A stretch of 64,000 nucleotides of DNA from Bacteroides faecium. Its GTDB lineage: Bacteria > Bacteroidota > Bacteroidia > Bacteroidales > Bacteroidaceae. Location: the NCBI RefSeq assembly GCF_012113595.1, contig NZ_CP050831.1:5828001-5892000 (forward strand), written 5' to 3'. The stretch's first letter is position 1. Every line of letters begins with the position of its first letter. This document shows, in pieces, positions 1-8,131 of this stretch. A program made the position numbers and the translations under genes. The notes under the pieces were generated by a model that worked only from the letters and a program-made list of their open reading frames with translations, searched no databases and was not told the origin of the DNA.

Positions 1-1418
1 CCGCCACCCTATTGCCGGCACATGCTCAAAAATTCCTGAACGATGCCCTCACCCTCTCTAATGTATCATTGTGGCAGCAGGGCAATTCTCTTTATGTCGG
101 CATGACCGTCGACATGAAGAATCTCACCGTAGGTTCGACAAGAAGCCTGAGCCTTATCCCTCTGCTGACAGACGGACAGCACAATGTCCCTTTGCAGGAA
201 ATCATCGTCAACGGTAAAAGACGCGAAAAGGCATATATCCGCAGCCTGGCAATGACCAAGCAGGAACCGACCGCCATCATCGTACCATATAATAAACGGG
301 AAACTTTCAATTATACGCAAGTCATCCCCTACAAACCGTGGATGGCTAATGCTTCCTTGCAACTCGTTGAGAACCTGTGCGGCTGTGGCAATTATCAGGA
401 GATGAATGCACAAGAGCTGATTACCAACGACGTGTCTACCGAAGCCAAACGGCTGAGTGCCATGTCGCCCATCGTAGCCTATATCCAACCTACGGTGGAA
501 GTGGTGAAGAACCGCAGCGAAAAATATGAAGCGCATCTCGACTTCCCGGTCAACAAATCTGTCATCCTCACCGACTTTATGAATAATCATGCCGAACTGG
601 TGAATATCCATTCCATGTTCGACAAGGTTCAGAATGACAAGAACTTGACGGTTCAAAACATCAGCATCGAAGGCTTCGCCTCTCCCGAAGGCCCGCTGGC
701 GTTCAACGAACAACTGTCCAAGAAACGTGCGGAAGCCCTGAAAGACTATTTGGTGAAGAACGAGAAAGCGTCTTCCAAACTTTATAAAGTGACTTTTGGC
801 GGCGAAAACTGGGACGGACTGGTGAAAGCTCTCGAATCTTCGTCCATGAAAGATAAGGATACATTCCTAAAAATCATCAGAAATACGACCGATGACGCCA
901 AACGGAAACAGGAAATCATGCGTGTAGGCGGTGGAGTTCCGTATCGTACCATGCTGAAAGAAATCTATCCGGGACTACGCAAAGTGAATTGCAAGATTGA
1001 CTATACTGTTGTCAACTTCGACGTGGAGCAAGGACGTGTCATCATCATGGAAAATCCGAAATACTTGAGTTTGAATGAAATGTACCAGGTAGCCAACAGT
1101 TATCCGAAAGGCAGCAAGGATTTCATCAATGTATTCGACATCGCTGTACGTATGTATCCTGCGGACGCAGTAGCCAACCTGAACGCAGGAGCCGTCGCCC
1201 TGTCACAAAAAGACTTGGACAGAGCAGTGAAATATATGGAAAAAGCAGACCATACGACTGCCGAATTCATGAATAATACCGGTGTTTACAATTTCCTGAA
1301 CGGTGACATTAACCGTGCTATGGCGGCATTTGAACAGGCAGCCAAATTAGGTAACGAAGCAGCTCAAGCGAACCTGAAACAGTTACAGCAAATATTAAGC
1401 GTGAAGATGAAACAGTAA
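1..1418 (+). CDS. DUF3868 / OmpA-like envelope protein, 5' end cut off
   Basis: The reading frame is open to the first base, so the true start lies upstream of the window. The first visible residues, ATLLPAHAQ, look like the tail of a signal peptide with an AHA cleavage site, so the protein is exported. The N-terminal half resembles the Bacteroidales DUF3868 domain. Around residues 210-240 the segment ISIEGFASPEG followed by LSKKRAEALKDYL is the typical OmpA-like peptidoglycan-binding signature. The C-terminal 100 residues look like TPR-type helices (AVKYMEKAD, AMAAFEQAAKLGN). In Bacteroides such proteins usually sit with DUF3575 and fimbrillin genes, so a fimbria-associated or cell-wall-anchoring role is plausible. 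That context lies outside the window. Confidence 0.8.
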   Translation, partial: ATLLPAHAQKFLNDALTLSNVSLWQQGNSLYVGMTVDMKNLTVGSTRSLSLIPLLTDGQHNVPLQEIIVNGKRREKAYIRSLAMTKQEPTAIIVPYNKRETFNYTQVIPYKPWMANASLQLVENLCGCGNYQEMNAQELITNDVSTEAKRLSAMSPIVAYIQPTVEVVKNRSEKYEAHLDFPVNKSVILTDFMNNHAELVNIHSMFDKVQNDKNLTVQNISIEGFASPEGPLAFNEQLSKKRAEALKDYLVKNEKASSKLYKVTFGGENWDGLVKALESSSMKDKDTFLKIIRNTTDDAKRKQEIMRVGGGVPYRTMLKEIYPGLRKVNCKIDYTVVNFDVEQGRVIIMENPKYLSLNEMYQVANSYPKGSKDFINVFDIAVRMYPADAVANLNAGAVALSQKDLDRAVKYMEKADHTTAEFMNNTGVYNFLNGDINRAMAAFEQAAKLGNEAAQANLKQLQQILSVKMKQ

Positions 1419-1466
1419 AGCGTGAAAATGAAATAAATAGAAAAATCTATTTACCGCACCGACCCA

Positions 1467-1516
1467 AGTGAGACGTTTGTTTGTTATACTCATAACAAAT
1501 GAACGTCTTACTTTTT
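1467..1516 (+). terminator. Long stem-loop terminator or attenuator
   Basis: Two 21-nt arms (1467-1487 and 1492-1512) pair with only about three wobble or mismatch positions around a 4-nt loop and are followed by TTTTT. This fits a rho-independent terminator for the upstream envelope gene. It ends only 14 nt before the permease start codon, so it could also act as an attenuator for that gene. Confidence 0.7.
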
Positions 1517-1530
1517 AAAACCAGACCACT

Positions 1531-3030
1531 ATGACCTTGATTCTTGCTATCATTCCGGTACTATTATTAATCATATTAATGGCATTCTTCAAAATGTCGG
1601 GCGACAAAAGTAGTATCATTTCCTTAGTTGTAACCATGCTGATTGCGCTTTTCGGCTTTGCCTTTTCTGTGGACAACCTGTTTTATTCCTTTCTATACGG
1701 AGCGTTAAAGGCAGTCTCCCCTATTTTAATCATTATATTGATGGCTATCTTCAGCTACAACGTATTGCTGAAAACAGAAAAAATGGAGATTATAAAGCAA
1801 CAGTTCGCTTCCATTTCTACTGATAAGAGTATTCAAGTATTGCTATTGACTTGGGGATTCGGCGGATTGCTGGAAGCGATGGCGGGATTCGGGACGGCAG
1901 TTGCTATTCCGGCAGCAATTCTTATCAGTCTGGGGTTCAAGCCGATATTCTCGGCCACGGTCAGCCTGATAGCGAATAGCGTGGCTACCGCTTTCGGAGC
2001 TATCGGAACTCCGGTGCTCGTACTGGCAAAGGAGACGAATCTGGACGTTCTGAATCTTAGTACCAATGTCGTACTGCAATTATCAGTACTCATGTTCCTT
2101 ATTCCGCTTGTACTGCTTTTCCTTACCGACCCCAAACTGAAATCACTCCCCAAAAATCTGTTTCTGGCTTTATTGGTAGGCAGTGTTTCTTTAGTCAGCC
2201 AATACCTCGCAGCCAGATATATGGGAGCAGAATCTCCGGCTATCATCGGAAGCATCCTGTCTATCATCGTCATCGTTCTTTATGGCAAACTGACTGCATC
2301 CAAAGAAGAAAAGGCACGGAAAAGTTCGTTAAAGACGAAAGATATCCTGAATGCTTGGAGCATTTACCTGCTTATTCTCTTCCTTATTATTCTCACAAGT
2401 CCGCTTTTTCCGGGATTGCGCCACACATTGGAGAATAACTGGATTACGAGAATCAGCCTGCCTATCAATGCTTCTACCGTAAATTATACGATTTCATGGC
2501 TGACTCATGCGGGAGTATTGCTTTTTGTGGGTACTTTCATCGGCGGATTGATACAGGGGGCAAAAGTAAAAGACTTGTTCATCGTACTTTGGAATACAGT
2601 AAAACAGTTGAAAAAGACTTTCGTCACGGTTATCTGCCTGGTCGGATTATCCACCATTATGGACGCTTCGGGAATGATTGCCGTTATTGCCACGGCACTC
2701 GCCACCGCTACGGGAAGTTTATATCCGCTGTTCGCGCCTGTCATCGGTTGCCTTGGTACGTTTATAACCGGAAGCGACACCTCATCCAATATCCTTTTCG
2801 GCAAACTGCAAGCAAGTGTAGCGGGACAAATTCATGTCAGCCCCGATTGGCTTTCCGCCGCAAATACGGTAGGCGCTACGGGCGGTAAGATTATCTCCCC
2901 GCAAAGTATCGCCATTGCCACTTCCGCCGGAAACCAGCAAGGCAAAGAGGGTGAAATCCTGAAAGCAGCTATTCCGTACGCATTAGCTTATGTGGTAATT
3001 ACCGGAATTATTGTCTATATTTTCAGTTAA
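1531..3030 (+). CDS. lldP: L-lactate permease (LctP/LldP family)
   Basis: A 499-residue polytopic inner-membrane protein with about 12-14 hydrophobic segments. The family signature EAMAGFGTAVAIP lies near residues 113-125, and the C-terminal GSDTSSNILFG motif near residue 415 is typical of LctP proteins (TC 2.A.14). These carry lactate, and in some members glycolate, by proton symport. The length is slightly shorter than the E. coli protein (about 550). The ATG at 1531 follows closely behind a strong stem-loop. No lactate utilisation (lutABC/lldD) genes are adjacent, so the function is inferred from the family only. Confidence 0.9.
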   Translation: MTLILAIIPVLLLIILMAFFKMSGDKSSIISLVVTMLIALFGFAFSVDNLFYSFLYGALKAVSPILIIILMAIFSYNVLLKTEKMEIIKQQFASISTDKSIQVLLLTWGFGGLLEAMAGFGTAVAIPAAILISLGFKPIFSATVSLIANSVATAFGAIGTPVLVLAKETNLDVLNLSTNVVLQLSVLMFLIPLVLLFLTDPKLKSLPKNLFLALLVGSVSLVSQYLAARYMGAESPAIIGSILSIIVIVLYGKLTASKEEKARKSSLKTKDILNAWSIYLLILFLIILTSPLFPGLRHTLENNWITRISLPINASTVNYTISWLTHAGVLLFVGTFIGGLIQGAKVKDLFIVLWNTVKQLKKTFVTVICLVGLSTIMDASGMIAVIATALATATGSLYPLFAPVIGCLGTFITGSDTSSNILFGKLQASVAGQIHVSPDWLSAANTVGATGGKIISPQSIAIATSAGNQQGKEGEILKAAIPYALAYVVITGIIVYIFS

Positions 3031-3052
3031 TTCCCCGAAAAGTATATCTTTG
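3021..3052 (+). promoter_or_regulatory. Bacteroidetes-type promoter for the GNAT gene
   Basis: A -7 box TATCTTTG at 3045-3052 is preceded, 20 bp upstream, by TTTC at 3021-3024 as an imperfect -33 element. It partly overlaps the end of the permease gene and gives a very short leader to the ATG at 3072. Confidence 0.6.
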
Positions 3053-3071
3053 TCGAAACAATTTTAATTCC

Positions 3072-3590
3072 ATGAAGAATTTTAAAATCAGACAAGAGAC
3101 AAAGGAAGACCTTGACGAAGTTTACCAATTAATCAAAACTGCCTTCGAAACGGCTAAAGTGAAAGATGGAGACGAACAGGACTTCGCTGCAAAACTGCGT
3201 GAGGGAAAGAATTTCATCCCGGAACTTTCATTGGTTGCCGAAACCGACGGAAAACTTATCGGACATATCATGCTTACCAAAACTCCGGTTTTGCAGCGTA
3301 ATGGCGAACGATATACAGCGTTGTTAGTAGCTCCCCTCTCCGTATTACTGGAATACAGGGATTTCGGAGTCGGCTCCGCCCTTATGAAAGAGGGGTTAAG
3401 ACTAGCTACGGAAATGGGTTATGAAGCTGTATTCCTCACAGGTGACCCCAATTATTATAACCGGTTCGGATACCAGTCTGCCGCCAATTTCGGAATTATC
3501 TGCCCCGGAATTCCCGACCAATTCGTACTGGCGTACGAGTTAGTGCCGAACGCGTTGGATAAAGTAGAAGGTACGATTGGAGAATGGTAG
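3072..3590 (+). CDS. GNAT family N-acetyltransferase
   Basis: A 172-residue single-domain protein. The acetyl-CoA-binding motif A is visible as LEYRDFGVGSALMKEGL around residues 97-113, preceded by the beta-4 strand LLVAPLSV. The next strand and turn, AVFLTGDPNYYNRFGYQ, match the YhbS-like subgroup of GNATs. These transfer an acetyl group from acetyl-CoA to an amine, but the substrate of this subgroup is generally unknown. It has its own promoter, so it is probably transcribed independently of the permease. Confidence 0.85.
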   Translation: MKNFKIRQETKEDLDEVYQLIKTAFETAKVKDGDEQDFAAKLREGKNFIPELSLVAETDGKLIGHIMLTKTPVLQRNGERYTALLVAPLSVLLEYRDFGVGSALMKEGLRLATEMGYEAVFLTGDPNYYNRFGYQSAANFGIICPGIPDQFVLAYELVPNALDKVEGTIGEW

Positions 3591-3633
3591 ATAGATATGA
3601 TGAAAAAAAGAAATACTTGTTTACTTTCTTCGG

Positions 3634-3715
3634 AATAATTTTCTAACTTTGGCAATATCATTTAATTAGTGATAAATAATTTTCTAACTTTGGCACTATC
3701 ATTTAATTAGTGATA
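3634..3715 (+). repeat. Perfect-length tandem duplication of a 41-bp promoter unit
   Basis: Two adjoining 41-bp units (3634-3674 and 3675-3715) differ at a single base. Each carries a -7 box TAACTTTG (3644-3651 and 3685-3692). For the second box TTTA at 3661-3664 sits 20 bp upstream as a weak -33 element. For the first, TTGTTT near 3617-3622 is the closest match. The unit therefore duplicates a promoter in front of the first gene of the small-gene array. Confidence 0.85.
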
Positions 3716-3741
3716 GTTGTAACGTTATAAACCAGTCCTAT

Positions 3742-3999
3742 ATGGAAGCAGACACACAACGAGGAAGTATCATACTGACAAAGCAAAGTATAGACGGTCA
3801 GAACTATATACAGATAGATTATACCAATAATCAAGCTATTGCCTTGCTGCTTTCTGGATATAGTGGAATTAAGATAGCCGGAAACGGAAATGCCTATATA
3901 CAGGTATCCGCTTTCCGGCTTCCTGCATTTTATGGCTGCTTTTCCTCTCTCGCCTACATTGAAACACCTAATCCACTGGAATATTTTGATGATGATTAG
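3742..3999 (+). CDS. Small protein of unknown function, first gene of array 1
   Basis: 85 residues beginning MEADTQRGSIILTKQSIDG, with an acidic C-terminus (EYFDDD). It has no signal peptide or clear membrane segment, and I recognise no family. It sits about 50 bp downstream of the duplicated promoter unit and leads a run of AT-rich small genes that look like orphan immunity genes, so an immunity role is possible only by association. The AT-rich composition differs from the GC-richer permease and acetyltransferase just upstream. Confidence 0.6.
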   Translation: MEADTQRGSIILTKQSIDGQNYIQIDYTNNQAIALLLSGYSGIKIAGNGNAYIQVSAFRLPAFYGCFSSLAYIETPNPLEYFDDD

Positions 4000-4049
4000 G
4001 TCATGATTTAATAGAGATTAGGAAATATATCATGAGGTGTGGTTATTGA

Positions 4050-4066
4050 ATACATTAGCAACAACC
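4050..4066 (+). repeat. Left cassette end (attC-like right half-site)
   Basis: ACATTAGCAACAACC in front of the next gene. TTAGCAAC at 4055-4062 is the exact inverted complement of GTTGCTAA at 4706-4713, which follows that gene. Because this repeat lies between the GTG at 4039 and the ATG at 4084, it favours 4084 as the true start. Confidence 0.6.
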
Positions 4067-4083
4067 AAATCATTATCGTTATT

Positions 4084-4674
4084 ATGGATATAGAAAGAAT
4101 ACTTAAAACAAGAGAAAATGCAATATACTACGGCATTGGTGAATACCAAAAAGAATGCTTTAGTTGGGCTGGTGGAAATGCTCCAGCTTGCTTTGATGAT
4201 AAGAATTTATCTAAAAAAGACAATGTCTATTTTTATCTAACATTTCAAAACCCTTTAAATCCCAACAAGCAAATATCTATTTTCACTCCGGAATTTGATG
4301 TTGCATTGGAATATAACACATATCCCGATTGTAAATTGTTGTTGGTTGAACATGAATTAAGTAATCAAAGCAAAAGTGATAGATATAAACACCCCGAAAT
4401 AGATAATATTTATTCAATATACGAGATGAGTGCAGAAAAAGATATGCCTGAAAAAAATTGTGCAATCAAATTTGGGGGTAACGTAATGCCTATTCAATGG
4501 GGATTAGATAATGATAGTAAAGTGACTAAAGATGGAAATAGCTTCATTTTTCAAATCAACGAAATTTGCATGGAAGATATTGCCATTTTCATGAGTGGCT
4601 GTATATATGTTTATGGAAAAATTGAAAGCAATAAAGTCATGAATCCATTTGTGGCATATTGGGAATATTCTTAA
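4084..4674 (+). CDS. Orphan-immunity-like protein of unknown family
   Basis: 196 residues from the ATG at 4084 (MDIERILKTREN). A longer in-frame start at 4039 is a GTG inside the cassette-end repeat and is less likely. No domain is recognised. It is a soluble protein with aromatic- and acidic-rich segments and no signal peptide, typical in size and composition of contact-dependent or T6SS immunity proteins. It is flanked by an 8-bp inverted repeat (4055-4062 / 4706-4713), the same arrangement as in array 2. The function is unknown. Confidence 0.6.
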   Translation: MDIERILKTRENAIYYGIGEYQKECFSWAGGNAPACFDDKNLSKKDNVYFYLTFQNPLNPNKQISIFTPEFDVALEYNTYPDCKLLLVEHELSNQSKSDRYKHPEIDNIYSIYEMSAEKDMPEKNCAIKFGGNVMPIQWGLDNDSKVTKDGNSFIFQINEICMEDIAIFMSGCIYVYGKIESNKVMNPFVAYWEYS

Positions 4675-4705
4675 TAACGATAAATTGATTAATTATTTCA
4701 AATAG

Positions 4706-4763
4706 GTTGCTAACAAAAAAAGATAATAGCTAAACGCTATTCTTCACCAAACCATTACTATTA
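4706..4763 (+). repeat. attC-like intergenic site
   Basis: Begins with GGTTGCTAACAA, contains a perfect 6-bp hairpin (AATAGC 4725-4730 with GCTATT 4736-4741) and ends CCATTACTATTA. The order is TAACAA, central hairpin, CATTA, as in the sites of array 2. Confidence 0.55.
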
Positions 4764-4785
4764 CTAATTTCATAAAAATGAAATT

Positions 4786-5043
4786 ATGGAAGCTATTAAC
4801 AGTCAGTTTTTTAGTAAACTATGCAAAGAGTACGGATATTTATTTATTGCCGCAAGTGGACTGTTGATTCTGCTTGGTGCCATTCTAAACTGGGATTGGG
4901 TACTGGAAGGCGACGGAAGAATGATGAATATCGCATGGGTTTCTAATAAGTTCGGCAGAACTGTTGCCCGAATCTTGGTCGGAATCAGTGGAAGCGTTCT
5001 GCTTGTAATAGGAATTTTAATGTTCTTTTTAAGCAAACTGTAA
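4786..5043 (+). CDS. Imm17-like small membrane immunity protein
   Basis: 85 residues with two hydrophobic helices (about 18-36 and 60-82) separated by a charged loop containing the segment NKFGRTVARIL. Two transmembrane helices joined by a GRT-x-AR motif fit the Imm17 immunity family (PF15562) as I remember it. Proteins of this family neutralise polymorphic toxins at the inner membrane. No cognate toxin or secretion gene is nearby, so it would be an orphan immunity gene. A similar two-helix membrane protein of other function cannot be excluded. Confidence 0.6.
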   Translation: MEAINSQFFSKLCKEYGYLFIAASGLLILLGAILNWDWVLEGDGRMMNIAWVSNKFGRTVARILVGISGSVLLVIGILMFFLSKL

Positions 5044-5172
5044 TTCAACCATTTTGTGACAGGTGATATGCATGACAGTTCTAATTACAGAACACAAGGG
5101 CTTTTAAAAGTTGCCAGAGAAACTATGATGCGATTAATTAGTTGAATCCCATTGATATAAAAAAGAAGCACT

Positions 5173-5778
5173 ATGATACCTGATAGATTGAAAGAAGAAT
5201 TTAATTCACTGAAAAATCTTTTTGATGAATCAAAAGAACAAATAGAAAAGAATGTCGTAAGAGTAGAAAGCTACAAAGGTGAGTTTTATGAAATCACCCC
5301 TTACTCTTATCAAAGAACTGGTTTCAAACAGGGAACAATAGTCAAAAATACAACTACCCTTAAATCAACTAATAATCTATTCACTTATTCTTTCAATGCT
5401 GAAAATAAAATTATAGAGATTCGAGAGGGTTGCGAACTTAAAGGTCAGTTTTATTACACTTTCTTATTTTACGAGAAAGAACTAATGAAAGCTATTAGGT
5501 ATAATAATAGTAAACGTATTATAAATGTCCGCTATTATCTATATGGAAGCAATAGTAAAATTGAAAAAATGTACTCGATTGGTTCTCGTGGGAGCAAGGA
5601 AGAAACTTACTTTTATGAAGATAATTTTCTACAAAAAATAGTTATAAAACAATTTGATAGAAATGAAGTTGAACAAGCCACATTACAACATTCTTTTAAT
5701 TATAAGCCTAATGGAGAATTAAATTCCATCACCCTTACAACAGAATTATATTCTGAAACAATCTATCAAGAAAAATAA
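5173..5778 (+). CDS. Beta-rich protein of unknown function in array 1
   Basis: 201 residues. After a helical N-terminus (about 30 residues) the protein is a series of short Tyr/Phe-rich strands such as FYYTFLFYEKELMKAIRYN and YYLYGSNSKIEKMYSIG, which resemble the YD-type strand repeats of wall-associated or Rhs proteins without a clear match. There is no signal peptide. It lies between two array intergenic segments and shares their low GC content. A role as an immunity protein is only inferred from position. Confidence 0.6.
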   Translation: MIPDRLKEEFNSLKNLFDESKEQIEKNVVRVESYKGEFYEITPYSYQRTGFKQGTIVKNTTTLKSTNNLFTYSFNAENKIIEIREGCELKGQFYYTFLFYEKELMKAIRYNNSKRIINVRYYLYGSNSKIEKMYSIGSRGSKEETYFYEDNFLQKIVIKQFDRNEVEQATLQHSFNYKPNGELNSITLTTELYSETIYQEK

Positions 5779-5783
5779 ACTCA

Positions 5784-5842
5784 ATATAAACAAGGCGGAA
5801 TAACGGGTTAACGCCGTTCCCCGTCCATCCCATTAGTGCAAA
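5784..5842 (+). repeat. attC-like intergenic site
   Basis: AAACAAGGCGG, then AACGG-GTTAACG-CCGTT forming a central hairpin, then CCCATTAGTG. The terminal TTAGT (5833-5837) is complemented by ACTAA (6523-6527) after the following gene. It is a weaker version of the sites in array 2. Confidence 0.5.
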
Positions 5843-5858
5843 TTAAAAATACAATAGA

Positions 5859-6515
5859 ATGGAAAATGTGTATAAAATATGTCCTGTTTGCAAGCACCGC
5901 CCCATTGCTTTACCTAACGAAGTCTGTTCAGTTTGTTATAACAAGGTAAAAAAGGCTTCAAGACTTGATGAAGAAATGGAAGAAAAAGAAAGACTTGCAT
6001 CACAAGGAATTGAATACCATTCATATATAGAAAAAGAATGGAACGAAATAAAAATAAATGGACTTGATGCTATTAAAGTGTTTACAGAGTATATCTTGGA
6101 TAATGTCGAAGATGACGAGAAACATCAATGGCATAAACGCCGAATACGTTTCATGCAGGATATGGTAGAGCGACTGGATAAAAAATATTTTCCTAATGCC
6201 ACTCCCCAACAACTAAAAGACTTTACACAAGCGGCAGTTGATTTTTGGAAAGGAATAATAACCAGCCAAGAAGCAAAAGAACAGCTTCAAACTATGCGCA
6301 AGATTGTTCAAAAAGATATTATGAAGGTTTCGGATTGGGAACCGAAAGATTTTCTACTTTGGATGATGGAGCCGGAAGACAATTTTGACTGGATGTGGGA
6401 GCAATGGTTTGAGTGCATCCGTGATTGTATTCCTGATAAATGTAATGATGAACTGTGGATAGAAATGTTCCATAGACATTTTTCCAATGAAATCAAAACA
6501 TGGATAGAGCAATAA
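5859..6515 (+). CDS. Zinc-ribbon-headed protein of unknown function
   Basis: 218 residues. The N-terminus carries two CxxC pairs (CPVC at 8-11 and CSVC at 23-26), a likely zinc ribbon, followed by a long helical, acidic and tryptophan-rich body (for example DWMWEQWFECIRD). No catalytic motif is seen. It is cytosolic by sequence. The gene sits in the small-gene array and is followed after 33 bp by the next gene, so the two may be co-transcribed. Confidence 0.65.
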   Translation: MENVYKICPVCKHRPIALPNEVCSVCYNKVKKASRLDEEMEEKERLASQGIEYHSYIEKEWNEIKINGLDAIKVFTEYILDNVEDDEKHQWHKRRIRFMQDMVERLDKKYFPNATPQQLKDFTQAAVDFWKGIITSQEAKEQLQTMRKIVQKDIMKVSDWEPKDFLLWMMEPEDNFDWMWEQWFECIRDCIPDKCNDELWIEMFHRHFSNEIKTWIEQ

Positions 6516-6548
6516 TAGAACAACTAACAAAGAAAAACAACCCCTGAA

Positions 6549-6941
6549 ATGAATAAATTAGAGCACAACAATACCATTGAATTATTAAGCATGATTTGCA
6601 AAAGACCGAAGATGTATTTTGAAAACCCTACCATAAACAATATATTCCGTTTCTTGGATGGCTATTATATGTCTCAAGTCATTCACACTCCTAAAGAAGA
6701 AAGAGAGAAGTGTGATATACGGGATACATTGTTTTGGAGTAGTTTCGGCCTATTTTTAGCTAATAAGTATAATAAAGAAATCGCAAATAAAAACATATCT
6801 TCATGTTATATCGTAGAACATCTGCTAAAAGAGATTTCAGCAGATGAAAATATTGATTTCGCTTTGTTTGCGGAGAACTTCAATGAATTTATTGTAACAA
6901 CATCAATTAAGGAGAAATATAATGCTGACGAAGCAGGCTGA
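6549..6941 (+). CDS. Small helical protein, last gene of array 1
   Basis: 130 residues. The segment KRPKMYFENPTINNIFRFLDGY near the N-terminus resembles the opening of several uncharacterised polyimmunity-locus proteins (a basic-Pro-x-Met-Tyr motif followed by a helix ending in GY). There is no signal peptide or membrane helix. It closes the first array. Its stop is followed by about 90 bp without genes and then a stem-loop at 7034. The family assignment is not secure. Confidence 0.55.
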   Translation: MNKLEHNNTIELLSMICKRPKMYFENPTINNIFRFLDGYYMSQVIHTPKEEREKCDIRDTLFWSSFGLFLANKYNKEIANKNISSCYIVEHLLKEISADENIDFALFAENFNEFIVTTSIKEKYNADEAG

Positions 6942-7033
6942 TACTTAGCCATTAGATATAAAATCATTAAGCTCGTTTTGGGACGGGTTTGAAATAAATA
7001 TGGGATGTTCTGGATAGATTCTGGAAACGTGGC

Positions 7034-7089
7034 GGGAAATCAGAAAAAGACGGTTGACTTTTTTAGATTTCCCATTATCTTTTTTTCAA
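7034..7089 (+). terminator. Stem-loop with T-rich tail
   Basis: GGGAAATC (7034-7041) pairs with GATTTCCC (7066-7073), and inside it AAAAAG pairs with CTTTTT, with one 2-nt internal mismatch. A run of seven T follows within 20 nt. It is a probable terminator for array 1. Confidence 0.55.
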
Positions 7090-7173
7090 AGATGTGGAGC
7101 AAAGTGTGAGGGATGTGATTAATTCATTAGCGCACCGTTTTGCTCTATTTTACTCCCATCATAAATGAAAGTC

Positions 7174-7213
7174 ACCTATAGGTAATCAATATTACATAAA
7201 TTCGCTACATTTG
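7174..7213 (+). promoter_or_regulatory. Promoter with palindrome
   Basis: A -7 box TACATTTG lies at 7206-7213. The perfect 10-bp palindrome ACCTATAGGT at 7174-7183 falls in the -33 region and could be an operator. Confidence 0.45.
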
Positions 7214-7299
7214 TATTCATAATCAATCAACAATGACAGTAGATAGGCTCAATTACATCTTACTAATTGATAATGTCCAAACTTAAAACAAACGTACAC

Positions 7300-8049
7300 A
7301 TGAATACTGATTTTATAAACCTGACGAATGAAAACCTTGCCGACGAGCATTTATGTTGCATTATCCGCAGTAAGAAGTCTCATCCGGGTATTGATGCCAA
7401 GCGCCAATGGCTTTCCGAGCGGCTGAGCGAAGGCCATGTCTTTAGAAAATTAAATGCAAAGGCTACGGTTTTTATCGAATATGCCCCTCTTGAAACAGCT
7501 TGGGTTCCTATCGTCGGCGACAACTATTATTATCTGTATTGCTTATGGGTACTGGGTAGCCCCAAAGGAAAAGGGTATGGAAAATCGCTCATGGAGTATT
7601 GTCTGGCTGATGCGAAAGAGAAAGGTAAATCCGGCGTTTGTATGCTTGGGTCAAAAAAACAAAAGAGCTGGCTTTCCGACCAGGCATTTGCCAAGAAGTT
7701 TGGCTTTGAGGTTGTCGATACTACTGATAATGGATATGAATTGCTTGCTCTCTCTTTTGACGGAACAACACCCAAGTTTGCGCCAAACGCCAAGAAGCTA
7801 GAAATTGAAAACAAAGAGTTGACAATTTATCATGATATGCAATGCCCTTATATCTCTCAATACATTGACATAATAAAACAGTATTGTGAAACAAATGACG
7901 TTCCTGTATCTTTCATCCAAGTGGATACGCTACAAAAAGCAAAGGAGTTGCCTTGTGTATTCAATAACTTCGCCGTGTTTTATAAAGGTGTTTTCGAGAC
8001 AGTAAACTTAACGAATACCGACTATTTAAAGAGAATACTCAAGAAATAA
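7300..8049 (+). CDS. yoaP: GNAT acetyltransferase with YoaP-like C-terminal domain
   Basis: 249 residues from the ATG at 7300 (MNTDFINLTNENLADEHLCC), chosen because family members begin with this strand-helix. In-frame starts at 7267 (TTG) and 7273 add a poorly conserved leader. The GNAT domain contains LWVLGSPKGKGYGKSLMEYC (the acetyl-CoA loop is GKGYGKS). From about residue 180 a thioredoxin-like YoaP domain follows, with the motif HDMQCPYISQYID. The domain combination is known from Firmicutes and Bacteroidetes, but the substrate is unknown. The gene converges on the RNA-repair operon. Confidence 0.8.
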   Translation: MNTDFINLTNENLADEHLCCIIRSKKSHPGIDAKRQWLSERLSEGHVFRKLNAKATVFIEYAPLETAWVPIVGDNYYYLYCLWVLGSPKGKGYGKSLMEYCLADAKEKGKSGVCMLGSKKQKSWLSDQAFAKKFGFEVVDTTDNGYELLALSFDGTTPKFAPNAKKLEIENKELTIYHDMQCPYISQYIDIIKQYCETNDVPVSFIQVDTLQKAKELPCVFNNFAVFYKGVFETVNLTNTDYLKRILKK

Positions 8050-8056
8050 ATAGATA

Positions 8057-8117
8057 ACTCCGGCTTTTCTCCTAATATCCTGCAAATTGATTTGCGAATA
8101 GTTTGAAAAGCCGGAGT
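8057..8117. terminator. Three-stem bidirectional terminator-like structure
   Basis: ACTCCGGCTTTTC (8057-8069) is the exact complement of GAAAAGCCGGAGT (8105-8117). Inside the loop GCAAAT/ATTTGC forms a second hairpin. It lies between two convergent genes. Confidence 0.6.
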
Positions 8118-8131
8118 ATAATACTCCTTGA

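Larger units (their letters stand above)
6942..7299. other. Gene-free spacer downstream of array 1
   Basis: No open frame of note. It contains the stem-loop at 7034-7073 and, near its right end, a palindrome and -7 box in front of the GNAT-YoaP gene. The rest is AT-rich and featureless to my reading. Confidence 0.5.
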
